Notes under the pieces: generated by a model | Told to the model about the DNA's origin: nothing | What the model saw: only the letters and a program-made list of their open reading frames with translations | The model's database searches: none | In this document: piece by piece, positions 24,094 through 36,590 of the stretch | Layout of the letters: the number at the start of each line of letters is the position of its first letter | Position numbering within the stretch: position 1 is the stretch's first letter | Origin: Hemibagrus wyckioides | Taxonomy: Eukaryota; Chordata; Actinopteri; Siluriformes; Bagridae | DNA length: 64,000 bases | NCBI RefSeq assembly: GCF_019097595.1 | Contig: NC_080717.1 | Location: forward strand, 3,921,001 to 3,985,000 | Direction of reading: 5' to 3' | Position numbers and translations under genes: made by a program

Positions 24094-25109
24094 TGATTGG
24101 TTAGTGTCACACAGTGGTGAAGGAGGTCACATTTAGGCCTGAATAAAACTCCACCCACATCCACACAGACATCCTGAAAAGAGGAAACAGATTTTAATCA
24201 AGTTTAAACCATTTATGCTTACTTTATTTGTATATGAAGATTATGATTATATTAATGAATAGAGGTTATAGGAAATGTTTACTTAAATTTGTATCTGTAG
24301 ATAGATAATTATTTTCATACGGACTTAAAACCACAGAATGAAACAAATATTTTTGTTCTGTAATCTATAACTACACAGTTTTGGTTCTTAAAGCTGTTAC
24401 TGATTACGTGTAGGTGGATCTGATGTACATATGAGTGTCAGAAATCAACAGCTGGTTGTGAAAAATTGTGGAAAATACCTCCTGAGTCATTTTGTGTTTG
24501 TTCTCCTGCTTCACTGACGCTTAACTGAAGTGTCAGATCTCCGCTCATAGTCTGATCAGACGCATGTACTGTGTTTCCCGTTTTAGAAGTTTGTGTCTGG
24601 TTTCTATACACTGCAATGTTTCATACATGTTACTATATTAAGTGTGAACACCAGCCTGTCGAATTCCTAAAAATATTGAAGATGTAAAGATAAAAAAGGC
24701 CGTTTTTTATTATCAGCAAACACTCCAAATACTCTAATCCTTAGAAACATTAAGCCCAAAAAACCTGAAGTTGTTCAGTATCTTTATTAATGCCCCACTG
24801 ATATTGATAAGGCTATGACCAAACTGTGCTTCTTTAACGACATTTTGTAAAAGCTCTTGCCCTGTGACTACTGCACTGGATTCCCACTGGATTCCCATAT
24901 TGTTGTACTGTTGGTTAAGGTGAGAGACTGGTCATGGTCAGCAATCAGTCAAGGAAGAAGGAGATTTTAAGGGCTTAAGGGGAATGTCTCGTATTTTCCT
25001 AAAAGTGGGTGATAATAGGAAGCCATTCCAACAGAGAAACACTCACAGAGAAACTACATAAGAAAAGAGCAGGAGCTTCTCCATAGCAGGATGGCAATTG
25101 TACGATTGT

Positions 25110-25640
25110 GATGGGTGCAGAAGTTTATGGGCCTCAAGGTAATACACAATAAGCCCAAAGGTGACCTTCACAACTTGACCTTCACAACCATATATTGGCC
25201 TTCCTCAAACTGTTGCCACAAATTTGAAAGAAAACAATTGTATTGAATAAAACTGAACCCTGTTCCAGCCTGACAATGCCCCTGTGCACAAAGCACAGAT
25301 CTCCATGAAGATATGGTGTGGAGGTTAAGGTTGGAGTGGAAGAACTCGAGTGTCCTGAACAGACTCCACTTCCGACTCCACTCCACAGAACACCTTTGGG
25401 ATGAACTGGAACTGGATCTTCCTCAGCATCCTGACATCAGTGTCTGATCTGACGTATGCTCTTGAATACAAATACCCACAGTCACACTCCAACATCTAGT
25501 GGAAAGCCTTCCGAGAAGAGAAGAGAAGAGAAGAGAAGAGAAGAGAAGAGAAGAGAAGAGAAGAGAAGAGAAGAGAAGAGAAGAGAAGAAACCTAGAATG
25601 GGATTTTCATGAAATGTATATGTTAGGTGTCAACATATTT
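25110..25640 (+). mobile_element. Tc1-derived non-autonomous repeat
   Basis: Contains CAACATCTAGTGG, CACCTTTGGGATGAACTGGA and GGTTGGAGTGGAAGAACTC, and ends GGTGTCAACATATTTTTGGC. It is the mirror partner of 17590-18020. A pentamer repeat has expanded inside it. Confidence 0.65.
25513..25590. repeat. (AGAAG)n microsatellite
   Basis: About 15 units of a purine pentamer inside the Tc1-derived repeat, grown from its CCAGAAGAG-type end. Confidence 0.95.
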
Positions 25641-26689
25641 TTGGCTATAAGTAATTAATGTAATACTATGAAGTAATTGTAATATTCATTTTATTCATTA
25701 ATTCGTTGGGCCTTAAATTGATACAACTTCCCAGATCCAAGCTTCCACCCATGAACCAGAAAAAAGTGCATAACATCTCCTGGAAAAAAAAATATATAAA
25801 ATTTACAAATACACCCACCTACCCACACCTACAAACAACCTACTGACACAAACACAACAACTCAAACCACAACACACACAGTCCCAGGTTAACATGAGGG
25901 TTGGCGTAAGTTCTGCTTGTCATCAGTTCTCACTCAGTTGTTATGGAGAATGGATCAAAATCACAGGAATTTATTTTTAAACCTTCTACCAATATTTTTG
26001 TTACAATTTATAATAAAATAATGAAGCTTATGCATAATTTCTTGTTGACTTCTTGATGATTTCATGATCTCTAACCTATGAGAAAATCTACACTATGATT
26101 GACCGATTAATAATAATAATGTGACCTGCTAATATAAAACTTTTTTTTTTTTTACTAAAAATTCTACTTTATATATTTTTTGTGCACTTATATGTGTATG
26201 TGTGCAAACCAAACACTTGTTCAACACTATGATTCACTTTCACTTTAACAAAAAGTTTTAAAACAGTTCATCTCACCCATAATATTCATCTTAATTCTAT
26301 ATTTAATCAGTTATTTAAAAAAAAAGATTATTGTTAATGAAGTCAAAATACAAAGTATGAAAAAAACTTCTATTACAAAAGTTCAGATAATATTTTATTG
26401 AATTATTAATGGGGAAAAAAAAACAGATTTGCTTGAATATCCGTCAGAGGTACGCAATTATGAAATGAATAAAAGTCGGATCATAATTTGCTCAATAACC
26501 TGCCATTAAGGGGAAAAAAAAATAATTAAAAAAAGGTTGTGTACCTCATTTGCACTTTTTAAAGTTATCTAGAAGTGTTTTAATTCTTTTATGAAGAAAG
26601 ATTCAGAAATGCCGTGAGGAGGAGCCACAGTCAGGCTTCTCACTGCTATCTTGCAAGACTTGATTGTACTGTATATGGAAATTTACACG

Positions 26690-26798
26690 TGATGTCACAG
26701 TTTGGTCTTACTACATCTTTACCACAAAGAGAGATGTGCTCAGTTTATCCATCTGACAGTTTAACAAGAGGAGACATGCTATAGACCTCAGAGTGAAG
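26690..26798 (+). promoter_or_regulatory. proximal promoter of NITR D with TGATGTCA motif
   Basis: TGATGTCA at 26690-26697, about 100 bp before the ATG. Shares ACCACAAAG-flanked GAGATGTGCTCAGTTT and CATCTGACAGT with gene C. Confidence 0.55.
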
Positions 26799-29254
26799 AT
26801 GATGATGCTGATGTGGATTACAGTGATGCTTTTGAATAAAATTGGTAAGTGTACATGGTTTTGATTCTTTCTAATCATATGCATGATTTTGTTGCATCGC
26901 AATTAATGACACATATTTGATGCATCACATTGATCATGACGTTTTGGTTAATTATACTTAAATATACACTTGTGACAACTAAATCTCTGATAGAATACAT
27001 TTTTATGCATTTTTGTGACATATACCCTTAACAGCAGATTCTACACAGACAACCAGCGAGAATCAGCTGAATACAATGATCACTGCTGATGTTGGTGATA
27101 ATGTGACTCTGCACTGCTTTCAAAAGCAAGACAGCACTAATCCCATCGTTTGGTACAAGCAAAAAGTAGGACACAAGCCTTGTCCGATGGTCACAGTTCA
27201 TGATGAACCCAGTTACGAAGATGGGTTCAAACCACCAAAATTCATCATCGAGAAAGACAAAACAAGCTGCCATTTAAAAATTGTTAACGTGGAACCATCA
27301 GATGAAGCCACTTATTTCTGTGGACTTATCAAATTTGTTACAAGTTTTACAAATGGAACATTTTTATCAGTAAAAGGTAAGAAGTACTATTAAGCTTAAC
27401 TATATTAAGCTCCATATTTTGCTGTTTATTTAAAGAATGCGTTAGATATGGCTGATGTTATGTCATATTATAGCATTTTGAATTGAATTAAAATATCTAA
27501 AAAAGTAGTCAACTCTTTTGATCGTTTCAATAGATTTCTAAGTAATTAATGTTGCATTAGGGAAGAAATCATATGTTGATGTGTTCTCAGTTGATGAGAG
27601 TTATTTGGGCTTAAGTTTACATAATAAATTCTGCACATGTCATTCTCAGCAGGTATTTTTATTCAAATCGGTGCTGTGGATGGTTGCTTCTTTTTTGCTA
27701 TCACTGTTATCAAACTACAAAACACAACATTAACCCCAATTATTCCACTTAAATTATAAAGGTCTAAATATAAAAAGTGCAGCCTAATACAAACCTATCA
27801 CTGTCTATACCACACTCAACAGGTAAACCAGATTTCAGTGTCTCAGTGAGGCAACATGATGTTTTGGACTCGGTTCCTGCAGGAGCCTCAGTGACTCTGC
27901 AGTGCTCGGTTCTCTCTGAGAGCAGAGCAGCAGAACTCCAAGTGCTCTGGTTCAGTGCTGCTCCACCACAATCCCATCCTCAAATCATTTACACTCATCA
28001 CAACAGCAGCCATCAGTGTGAGAGCGGCTCTTCTACACACACCTGTGTGTACAACTTCACCAAGAACATCCTCAGCCTCAATGATACTGGAACTTACTAC
28101 TGCGCTGTGGCCCTGTGTGGGAAGATCGTATTTGGGAACGGGACACAAGTACAGCTGGGTAAGAAGTATAGGATTTTATGCCTAAAGTAGTGTATGCAAC
28201 AGTTATTTGTATATATCAGTCTATTTACTTATATCAAGTAACACAATGTTCTCTCACACTTTCAGTGACCTAAAGAAAAAATCTGGATTAGCATAGATGT
28301 AATAATTGACCCAGTATGTAATATTGTGATGTTTACTGTGTGACAGAGAGTTCTCTGGACCCTGTAGCGGCCTGCCTCAGTGTAGCGTTGGCAGTATGTT
28401 GGGCTGTGATCTTTATTTTGATCTTTATCATAACCTGTAAAAGAAGAAAAAGAAGTAAGTCTGCATTATGTCTAAATTAAATTTATATTATAAATATTAT
28501 TTTCCACTAACATTACAACCGGAAGTGTTTTATTTCATTTTGTATTTCATTAATACTTTTTTTTTTTTTTTTTACATTTAATACTGTAGAGCATCTATAA
28601 AACAATTTAGTTAATAAAAGTGCATTTTCTTCTCTGTAGAGAAACTGAAACATGGCTCGATGACAGACAAATCCCTCAGTCAGGTAAATATTAATATATA
28701 ATATTAATATATATATATACACACACACACTGATCAGGCATAACATTCTGAGCACTGACAGGTGAAGTGAATAAGACTGATGATCTCCTCATCATGGCAC
28801 CTGTTAGTGGGTGGGATATATCAGGCAGGAAGTGAACATTTTGTCCTCAAAGTTGATGTTAGAAGCAGGAAAAATGGACAAGCGTAAGGATTTTAGCGAG
28901 TTTGATGAAGGGCCAAATTGTGATGGCTAGACCACTGGATCAGAGCATCTCCAAAACTGCAGCTCCTGTGGGGTGTTCCCGGTCTGCAGTGGTCAGTATC
29001 TATCAAAAGAGGTCCATGGAAGGAACAGTGGTGAACCGGTGACAGGGTCATGGATGGCCAAGGCTCCCTGATGTATGTGGGGAGTGAAGGCTGGCCCGTG
29101 TGATCCGATCCATTAGACGAGCTACTGTTGCTCAAATTGCTGAAGAAGTTAATGCTGGTTCTGATAGAAAAGTGTCAGAATACACAGTGCACATGGCTCT
29201 TTTGACAGAGAGCACAATATTAGGCAGGTGGTCATAATGTTATGCCTGATTGGG

Positions 29255-29341
<87 letters not shown>

Positions 29342-29531
29342 ATTTAGACAAAAAGTTTAATGATTCAATATTCTGTTCATCTGATACCCGTTCCTACAGG
29401 ACAGTGACATCGTGGAGGTGAATTACGCTGCCTTAAATTTCAATGAGAGAAGAACCAAAAGAGGAAGAGTCAAGAATCAACAATCGAAAGATATTATATA
29501 TTCTGATGTGCGAGGTCTTTCTAATACTTAG
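26799..29531 (+). CDS. nitr: NITR gene D, complete inhibitory-type receptor
   Basis: Exons: leader 26799-26844 (MMMLMWITVMLLNKI), V 27038-27376, I 27823-28158, transmembrane 28347-28454, spacer 28640-28683, tail 29400-29531; about 334 residues. The V domain has VTLHCF, VWYKQKVGHKP, SDEATYFC and a J-like end FTNGTFLSVKG with Gly replaced by Thr. The I domain reads VTLQCSV, LWFSAAPP, GTYYCAVALCG, FGNGTQVQL. The transmembrane segment is neutral and is followed by a basic KRRKR stretch. ITIMs are VNYAAL and IIYSDV. V type and tail match C, its mirror copy. Intron 5 was enlarged by a Tc1-like insertion and an AT repeat. Three ATGs stand in a row; the first is taken as the start. Confidence 0.92.
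28727..29258 (+). mobile_element. Tc1-like non-autonomous element in NITR D intron 5
   Basis: Inverted ends ATCAGGCATAACATT (left, from 28733) and AATGTTATGCCTGAT (right, to about 29250). The interior matches the N-terminal third of the decayed Tc1 at 10880-12160 (GTCCTCAAAGTTGATGTTAG). It encodes only broken helix-turn-helix sequence and is absent from the corresponding intron of C. Confidence 0.75.
29257..29339. repeat. (AT)n microsatellite
   Basis: About 82 bp of pure TA repeats following the Tc1-like element, about 60 bp before the last exon acceptor of gene D. Confidence 0.95.
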
Positions 29532-31077
29532 ATTTCATCTCTAATATGATTCAGTGTCATTAGTTCTGTTATTAAGTTAAAGTTTTGAAAAGCTGGTTCT
29601 GTCAAGAAGTGACAATGTTATATGTCTGGATTATTTTTTGTTTTTTCCAGTTTATTCTGCAGGCAAAATGGAAATCAAGATTTTTTTAATCAGTATAAAG
29701 AAATGAATGATGTTCAGGCTGTGAGTCTGATTTACAATTCTGTTGGCTTTCAGTGTGTTTTAGACGTGTGTTTTTCCCTTTGGATAACCTTACACAGAAT
29801 TTTACTGGTTAAAGATCGAATGAAGAAGCACTTTGGTCCGAGAACAGAAATGGGTTTGATATCAACATTTACAAATTTTTGTTTGAAAATAAATAACTGT
29901 TTTTGTTTTTTGGAACTTTTCTTTGAATATATTGCCCCTAGGGAAAAACAGAAATACTTATGAAACACTACAAAGTCCTGAGCATCTACTTTCATAAGAG
30001 CTTCATATTAACCCCCACTGTGGAGTGTGACATGATAAAGACATTCAATGATCAACATGAACACAGCATAATAGGCAATTTTTCTGGCCTCTGAGAAAAA
30101 AAATCATAAAATTAATGTGAATATTTTTAGTAAAATGTCAGGAATCACTGCATGTAGACTAGAGTCTTAACTCTTCCTTGTAGTGTTGTCTCTTTTGCTT
30201 TTGTATTAACTCAGGCACAGGTTGAGCGCCACAGAATGCTTTTATTTTATTATTATTTATGTTATTTTGTACCATGCTACAAGGTGCAAATTTACACACA
30301 AAATCTTGCCGCTTTTTAGCAACTCAGTCACACACACACACACACACACAGATCAGATGTGTACCACATTAATTGGCTGACTCCTTTACACTCTGCCACG
30401 TACATTAAGTGGGATAAGTGGGAAGTCTATGGTATATAAGGAATAAAATGCTTGGGGCTGTGCTGTTAAAAGTAAAGCAATGAATGATACAGTGGTGTGT
30501 ATTGGTGAAGTTTATTATTTTTTTAATAATATAATTATAATATTTTTAGTAATATTTCTTGTATACCACCACACTGCTTTAGTGCCTGTTTTAATACTTT
30601 AACCATTTAAATGTTAGACATTAGGGGTCACACTGAAAAAAATGAAGCACTATTTAGTAATAGTAAAGAAACTGCATCCTGTGACGGCAAATACACACAA
30701 CATGGTTTACTAGCATCCATGATACTGGCACAAAGACCTTTCATGACTTTTGAAAGATTTAGGTAAAGTGTATTTTCTTTGCAATAATTTACTTCCAATC
30801 TTTAATTGATGTAACAAGATCGGACTTTTCTGACATGTGATGTCATCGGTCAGCATCATCATACCACTGAAAAATAAAGAAGCAAGAACGAAAGGCTTTT
30901 CTTCTCCCAGTGATCAGCAGGAAGTTTGTATGACGCAACTTCCTGCCAGATACTTCATTGGAGTGAGCGTGTTTAGGTAACGACATTGAGTGAATATTGT
31001 GGGAATGACATGGTCAATAGATATATGCATTAATGCAGAAATAATATGATTTATTCAATATTTCATTGGTTATATTG

Positions 31078-31113
<36 letters not shown>

Positions 31114-32989
31114 ATATATATTAACTCTATTTTACAGTATTTTACATTCGTTTAACCTCAGAATTTAAGTGTGAATGTCAAATAAAGTTTAGCTTCACTT
31201 GGAGAAGAAGCTTGAGCAACGCTGCTGCTGCTAGCTCTGAGCTGAATTCAGGAAAGAGACTGCCAAAGAATCACGCAAAGACAGTGACTGAAAACTCTTC
31301 AAAGATTGACAGGGATTATTTATACCGAAGAAAGGTGTAGTATTTAGTGTTATCTATTGATAAACAAAAGACGTCAGCAGAAACAGACATGGTGGTTGAT
31401 GTGCTGACTGGTGGTTTGGCAAGTTTATTACGAAAAGGATTATCTAAATTATGGAAAAGGAAACTGTCATGGAGTGTCTGTGCTTGGCACATGTTTATCA
31501 AAACAGAACAGAACGAATTTCTAGGTCAAAGCAAAGGATATCGCTGTTATAAAATGAGGTCATGAACAAATGGTATCATACAGTCAGCCCAGGGTAGAGT
31601 GTTGCAAAATATCCTCAAAATATATCAGTGTGTGTTCAATAAGACCTATATTATTCTTATAAAATGTTCATAAATACATAAACAAAAATAAGAAAGCAAA
31701 AGAAAGAAGAAAAGTGTATGTAAGTAAAAGTTAAGGGAAGACAGACAGATGCAGGCTTACATTTACATATAATACACATATATACAGTATATAGGACACT
31801 AGATTCTGGGGAAAACCCATTGGATGTTGTGGTATCTGACTATTTGTTTCCCCTATATTATACATTATATGAGTAAAAGTATGCAATTCTTCTTCCCCCA
31901 AACTATTGCCACAAAGTTTGCATAACACAATTTCCCTTCAGCGGAACTAAGGGGCTCAAACAGCATGACCATGCCCCTGTGCACAAAGCACAGAACTCTA
32001 AAAAGACATGGTGTGAAGGTGAAGGATGGAGAGCAAGAACTCGAGTGTCCTGCACAAAGCCCTTACTCTGACTTAACCCCACTGAACACCTTTGGGATGA
32101 ACTGGCACTGTAGCCTCCTCAATATCCCATAATCAGTCTCACTTATGCTCTTGAAGCTGAATAAATGAACACAAATCCCCAAAGTCACGCTCCAACATCT
32201 AATGGAAATCATTACCAGAAGAAAAGTTTGGAGCTCATTATAACAGGAAATGAGAATAAATCTGGAATGACATGTTCAACCTACCCATATGAGTGTACGG
32301 TCAGGTCTCCACAAAAGGTCTGGCCATGCAGTTGGCCATACAATAAACGAGATTTGTAATCAAGGGAATCAAGGGAATTGATATAGGATCCTGATATAGG
32401 ATATCCTGTTTGGATTGACTAATCAGCCTGGAATGAAAATGAGAATATTAAACTGCTTGGAGAACTTTATTTTATTTTTATTTTGCGTCTACTTTCAATC
32501 CACAATGGCTACCAACTTAGCTGTAATTTTCTTCATTTAAAATGGAGTAATTGCAGAGTGAATCTTTTTATGAATTTTTAGATAAATTGATTTTGTTGGG
32601 GCTCTATAGTTATGTTGTATGTTGGCAAAGAGCCACAAAGCAAAGAGATTGGTACAAAGACTTAATTTGAATAAATATGTTAAAACTCAAAAACCTTTTT
32701 AGCTAAGGCCATATTTGTGTACAAAAGGTCACGAAAACCTATAGTTCTCAGAACTATACATAGTCTGAATGTCTTCCCAGATCCACCATACACACATTCA
32801 GTGACAGCACTTAATACTTAGTGTTTTGTTTTTCATCAATACTTCCTATCTTATATCAAAGCTCTTGGATTCCACATAGAGAGTTTTGAGGTCAGGGGGC
32901 TGAGCTTCCAGAGGTTTTTAACTCTCAGTAACGCCCCTCAGGCTCAGTTTGTTGAAAGAACATGATCATGAACAAACCTGGGGTTTAAG
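29532..32989. other. intergenic D-E, no gene seen
   Basis: Contains the outer right end of the inverted repeat (29930-30060), a CA run at 30329-30351, a GA run at 31080-31110 and a Tc1-derived repeat at 31880-32345. Short open frames (29622-29963, 31347-31565) show no domain or paralog. Confidence 0.55.
31880..32345 (+). mobile_element. Tc1-derived non-autonomous repeat
   Basis: Same family as 61475-61985: GGAACTAAGGGGCTCAAACA, CCCCTGTGCACAAAGCACAG and CACCTTTGGGATGAACTGGC, ending ACGGTCAGGTCTCC and CTGGCCA. Confidence 0.65.
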
Positions 32990-34423
32990 ATGCTGATGCT
33001 GATGTGGATTACAGTGGTGCTTTTTAGTCAGACTGGTGAGTGATTATGGTTTTAGATAAATATAGATATATATCATTTGTATTACAACATTCAGGTTTTC
33101 TAAAGAATTCAAAAGTCAAAAGTAATTGATATGACCAGGCTAGGTACGTTTAGTTACTTAAAATCTTACAAAAGTTTACTATCTGAAATGTTTCTAGGGG
33201 CTAAATGTCTAATCAGTGAAGCTATACAGCATTTTAATGAAAGTCTTAAACTTTGTGTGAAATTTAAACATGACTTTTTCATGTTCTGTGGCACATCACA
33301 ATAGTTTCTGCACAAAAGAACGTCGTCCATCAGCCGAACCCGGTGATCTCTGCTGCTTCTGGTGATAACGTGACTCTACAGTGCTTTCGAACAAACAAGG
33401 GAAGCACTGAAACCATCATTTGGTACAAACAAGCAGCAGGTCAGGAGCCTTGTGTAATGGTCACAGTGCAAAAACTATCACTGGATCCTATTTTTGGAGA
33501 TGATTTCAAATCGCCAAGGTTTACTGTTGAGGATTTAAAAGAAAGCTGTAATTTGAAAATTACTAACGTGGAACCGTCAGACGAAGCCGTGTATTACTGT
33601 GGATTAAAAATGATTACAGTAGAGTTTGGAAAAGGAACATTTTTATCAGTGAAAGGTAAGAATTTACAATAAGGCATCAATTTCATTACTTTTAAAGTGC
33701 ATTTTTATTTTTTACTATAACTATTTAATCTTAAATAAGTTAATGTGATCTGAATTTCCTTTGTATCATATGTCCATTATCTGTACTTAATATTCATTTA
33801 TAGTGTATTTTGTCTGGAATTTATAAATATGACATATTCCATATTGCCATGTGTTGTCATTTTTGGAGTTTATATCCCTATTCATAATTAAATTAAATTA
33901 AATTAAATTAAATTTTATTTAATTTTATTTTAACAATGGACATTGCCTCAAGGCAGCTTTACAGAACATAAGAAACATAGTAGAAAAGTCCAAGATTGTT
34001 GGACAAAAATGTTAGACAAAATCATTCCTAATGATGTCAGCTGAGGTGACTGTGGCAAGGAAAAACTCCCTTAGATGGTAAGAGGAAGAAACCTTGAGAG
34101 GAACCAGAGGGGTTGTGTGATGGAGATACAGCATATGTAGAATGTTATTGTGTGTATTAATTAAGAGGTTGTTGTCATCCTCAAAGTCCACATGCCGTTG
34201 GCATCTTTGCTTTTAATACCCAAAATCTTCATGAAGCAGGATCCAACTTTAGCTTGATGCTTTAGGATCCTTGGCCTCATCTCACTGAAGGTCTGAAATC
34301 TTCATGAAGCAGAACACAACTGGAGCTGGCACAATCTCTAGATGCCTCGGGATGGGTAGAAAAAGAGAAACAAGTGGAAAGGAATTAGCGTAGTTGCTGT
34401 TCATAATATCAGTACATTCATAC

Positions 34424-34468
<45 letters not shown>

Positions 34469-35867
34469 TCAGTCCAAAAATGAATACACCAATAACCGAA
34501 TATATTGCAAAAAGTATGTTAAATACACAAATATTATAATAATTATAATACTATTTAAAATGTAAAGCTAATAGTAAAATTGTCAAAGTCGCTTAGATAG
34601 AAATAGATGAACGCATATTCTAAATGAATACATTTATGTCTGTGTTTATATATATACATTTCATTACATTTTTTCCTTTTTAATATACATAGACAAAACC
34701 TGTCTATAATCTAATATATTTATAGTCCAGATGTTTGATGTTTAATGTACAAAATATAAATAGATAACTATTAAAAGATGCAGATTATGATCTCACTCTG
34801 TCTATATCACACTGACCAGGTAATGAAGATGTAAAAGTGTCGGTGTGGCAGCGTGCCGTGTCGGACTCGGTTCCTGCAGGAGCCTCAGTGACTCTGCAGT
34901 GCTCGGTTCTCTCTGAGAGCAGAGCAGCAGAACTCCAAGTGCTCTGGTTCAGAGCTGCTCCACCACAATCCCATCCTCAAATCATTTACACTCATCACAA
35001 CAGCAGCCATCAGTGTGAGAGCGGCTCTTCTACACACACCTGTGTGTACACCTTCACCAAGAACATCCTCAGCCTCAGTGATACTGGAACTTACTACTGC
35101 GCTGTGGCCCTGTGTGGGAAGATCATATTTGGGAACGGGACACCAATAAAATTGAGTGAGAAATACTTTAATTGTAATATTTAATTGCTAAGATTGCATA
35201 AATACTTGTAATATTATGTGTAGTATGATCACATGGAGGTGAAGTTGTTATTTCATCGTTATTATTTTTGTGCTACAGAAGAATCTGTGGATCCTGTAGT
35301 GATCTGCCTCGCTGTAGCTTTGGGAGTGTGTGTGATGGTGATCTCTGTTCAAGCTCTTTTATTCTGTATTTGGAGAAACCATGAACAACACATAAGTAAG
35401 TGTTTTATAGCACTGTCAAATCTCTTTAAAATATAATTTGCTTTGAATTAATAAATTAGGTTTTTAAGAATTAAAATTATTATTATTATTATATATTAAG
35501 GTCAGATTTCTTCACACAATGAGATGAACTCTTTATAGTTAAATGATGTTAAATGCTGTAGATAAAATAAATAATAATAAAATAAATGCTGAATTTTTTT
35601 TTTCACCAGAAAGAGAAACCAGTGTGAAAGGGTCTGAACAAACAACCTCTCAGGTACTGACTCAGATCTATCATCATAATGATTATTTCCCTTATATCTG
35701 ATTTTGATTTATTTCTAATTTTATACTCGCTCCCACAGGACCATGACAGTGAGCTGAATTACGCTGCCTTACATTTTAATAATAAGAAAACCAAAGGAGA
35801 GAGAAGAACGAGAAAACAAACTCAAGACTCTGTGTACTCTGAAGTCAGATCTCTCACCACAACGTAG
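32990..35867 (+). CDS. nitr: NITR gene E, complete inhibitory-type receptor
   Basis: Exons: leader 32990-33035 (MLMLMWITVVLFSQT), V 33305-33655, I 34820-35155, transmembrane 35279-35395, spacer 35610-35653, tail 35739-35867; about 340 residues. The V domain has VTLQCF, IIWYKQAAGQEP, SDEAVYYC and a full J motif FGKGTFLSVKG. The I domain has VTLQCSV, LWFRAAPP, YYCAVALCG, FGNGTPIKL. The transmembrane segment VVICLAVALGVCVMVISVQALLFC (positions 35306-35377) is neutral. ITIMs are LNYAAL and SVYSEV, both perfect matches to the consensus. From the I exon onward it is almost identical to gene F. The V-I intron is 1164 bp because of a repeat insertion. The promoter lacks the block shared by its neighbours. 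Confidence 0.93.
33885..34470. repeat. interspersed repeat plus (AAT)n tract in NITR E intron 2
   Basis: AAATT tandem units, then a block (GGACATTGCCTCAAGGCAGC, GGAAAAACTCCCTTAGATGG, AACCTTGAGAGGAACCAGAG) resembling a very common fish interspersed repeat, followed by (TAA)n at 34426-34467. It accounts for the larger intron relative to F and G. Confidence 0.65.
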
Positions 35868-36590
35868 ATTATACTTCATCAGTCATTCATTTTGTTTGTG
35901 ATTTTTGACTCTGATCAGGAATAAAGTACAAAATGGTGGTTTGCTCGTCTCATTTTATTCTCAAAAGACTCTCATTAAATAGCATCACGATATTAGCTGT
36001 GCCTACAGTTGATTCTAAACTTTTATTTGAGTTTAAAGAAAATGTATTGCATATGAAATAAATGAACACTATAAAAGGCCTCACAGTTCACACATAATTG
36101 TGTTTTCATACAGTTTTCTGCTCTGATGTAACGTGTAATGTAATGGATTTTTCTGTTAAACCATATCCTGTTGTATATGGTAATATCTTCCTTGACTGTC
36201 TGAGCAGTCACATCATCTGATACACACTTTGGTTCAGTGTGAAACCTGCCATTAATAGAGATCACCACATAAGACTTTCTCGCGTTTGCTCTTATCTATC
36301 ACATCTCAGTATATACAACTCTATGTAACAAAAATATACTTAAAAAATCAGTACATAAAACTTATATCTCTCTGCATGTAAACTACCATGATGAAGAAGT
36401 ACCGGTAATGGAGGTTCCTTTTGGTATTTAAGGCATATCATTAACGACCAGAAAATTCATATGAAATGAAAAGGTTAATAAATGATAATGATAGAACAAT
36501 AGAGAGGAACAACATCACTGATCTCTTTTTTCCAACTAATTAACAATAAAAACATTTACAGTGAATCAGATTTTGATTTACTTTAACAGC
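35868..36590. other. 3' flank of NITR E, duplicated after F
   Basis: No gene. Nearly the same sequence follows gene F (40580-40900, then 42679-42750 and 46452-46640). This copy preserves the empty target sites of two transposons (near 36365 and 36445). Confidence 0.7.

Larger units (their letters stand above)
16396..26689. other. head-to-head spacer between NITR C and D, no genes seen
   Basis: Holds the inner arms of the inverted repeat, Tc1-derived repeats and many microsatellites. Open frames here (for example 18631-18939 plus and 23530-23898 minus) are mirror copies of the same non-coding block with low-complexity TG/CA ends and no domain. Confidence 0.6.
21160..30060 (-). repeat. right arm of the large inverted repeat
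   Basis: Reverse-complement partner of 13085-21140, holding gene D as counterpart of gene C. The apex lies at about 21.14-21.16 kb and shows no obvious loop gene. Confidence 0.72.

Noticed and set aside
21699..25590. Regularly repeated short units that might suggest a CRISPR-like array
   Set aside because: Simple AAAAT, GA and AGAAG microsatellites without spacers, in a vertebrate genome.
27888..28148. 86-codon minus-strand frame repeated at 39608-39868, 49946-50206 and 59253-59501
   Set aside because: Antisense shadow of the conserved I-domain exon.
29622..29963. 113-codon frame after gene D
   Set aside because: Lies in the 3' region of D and partly on the inverted repeat, whose mirror copy is not open; no recognisable domain.
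31347..31565. 72-codon frame between D and E
   Set aside because: No domain, signal peptide or paralog in the other NITR intervals; length is compatible with chance.
33305..33655. Possible V(D)J-type rearranging segment because of the J motif
   Set aside because: The J-like sequence is already in the same exon as V with a normal splice donor, and no recombination signal pair was recognised; NITRs are known not to rearrange.
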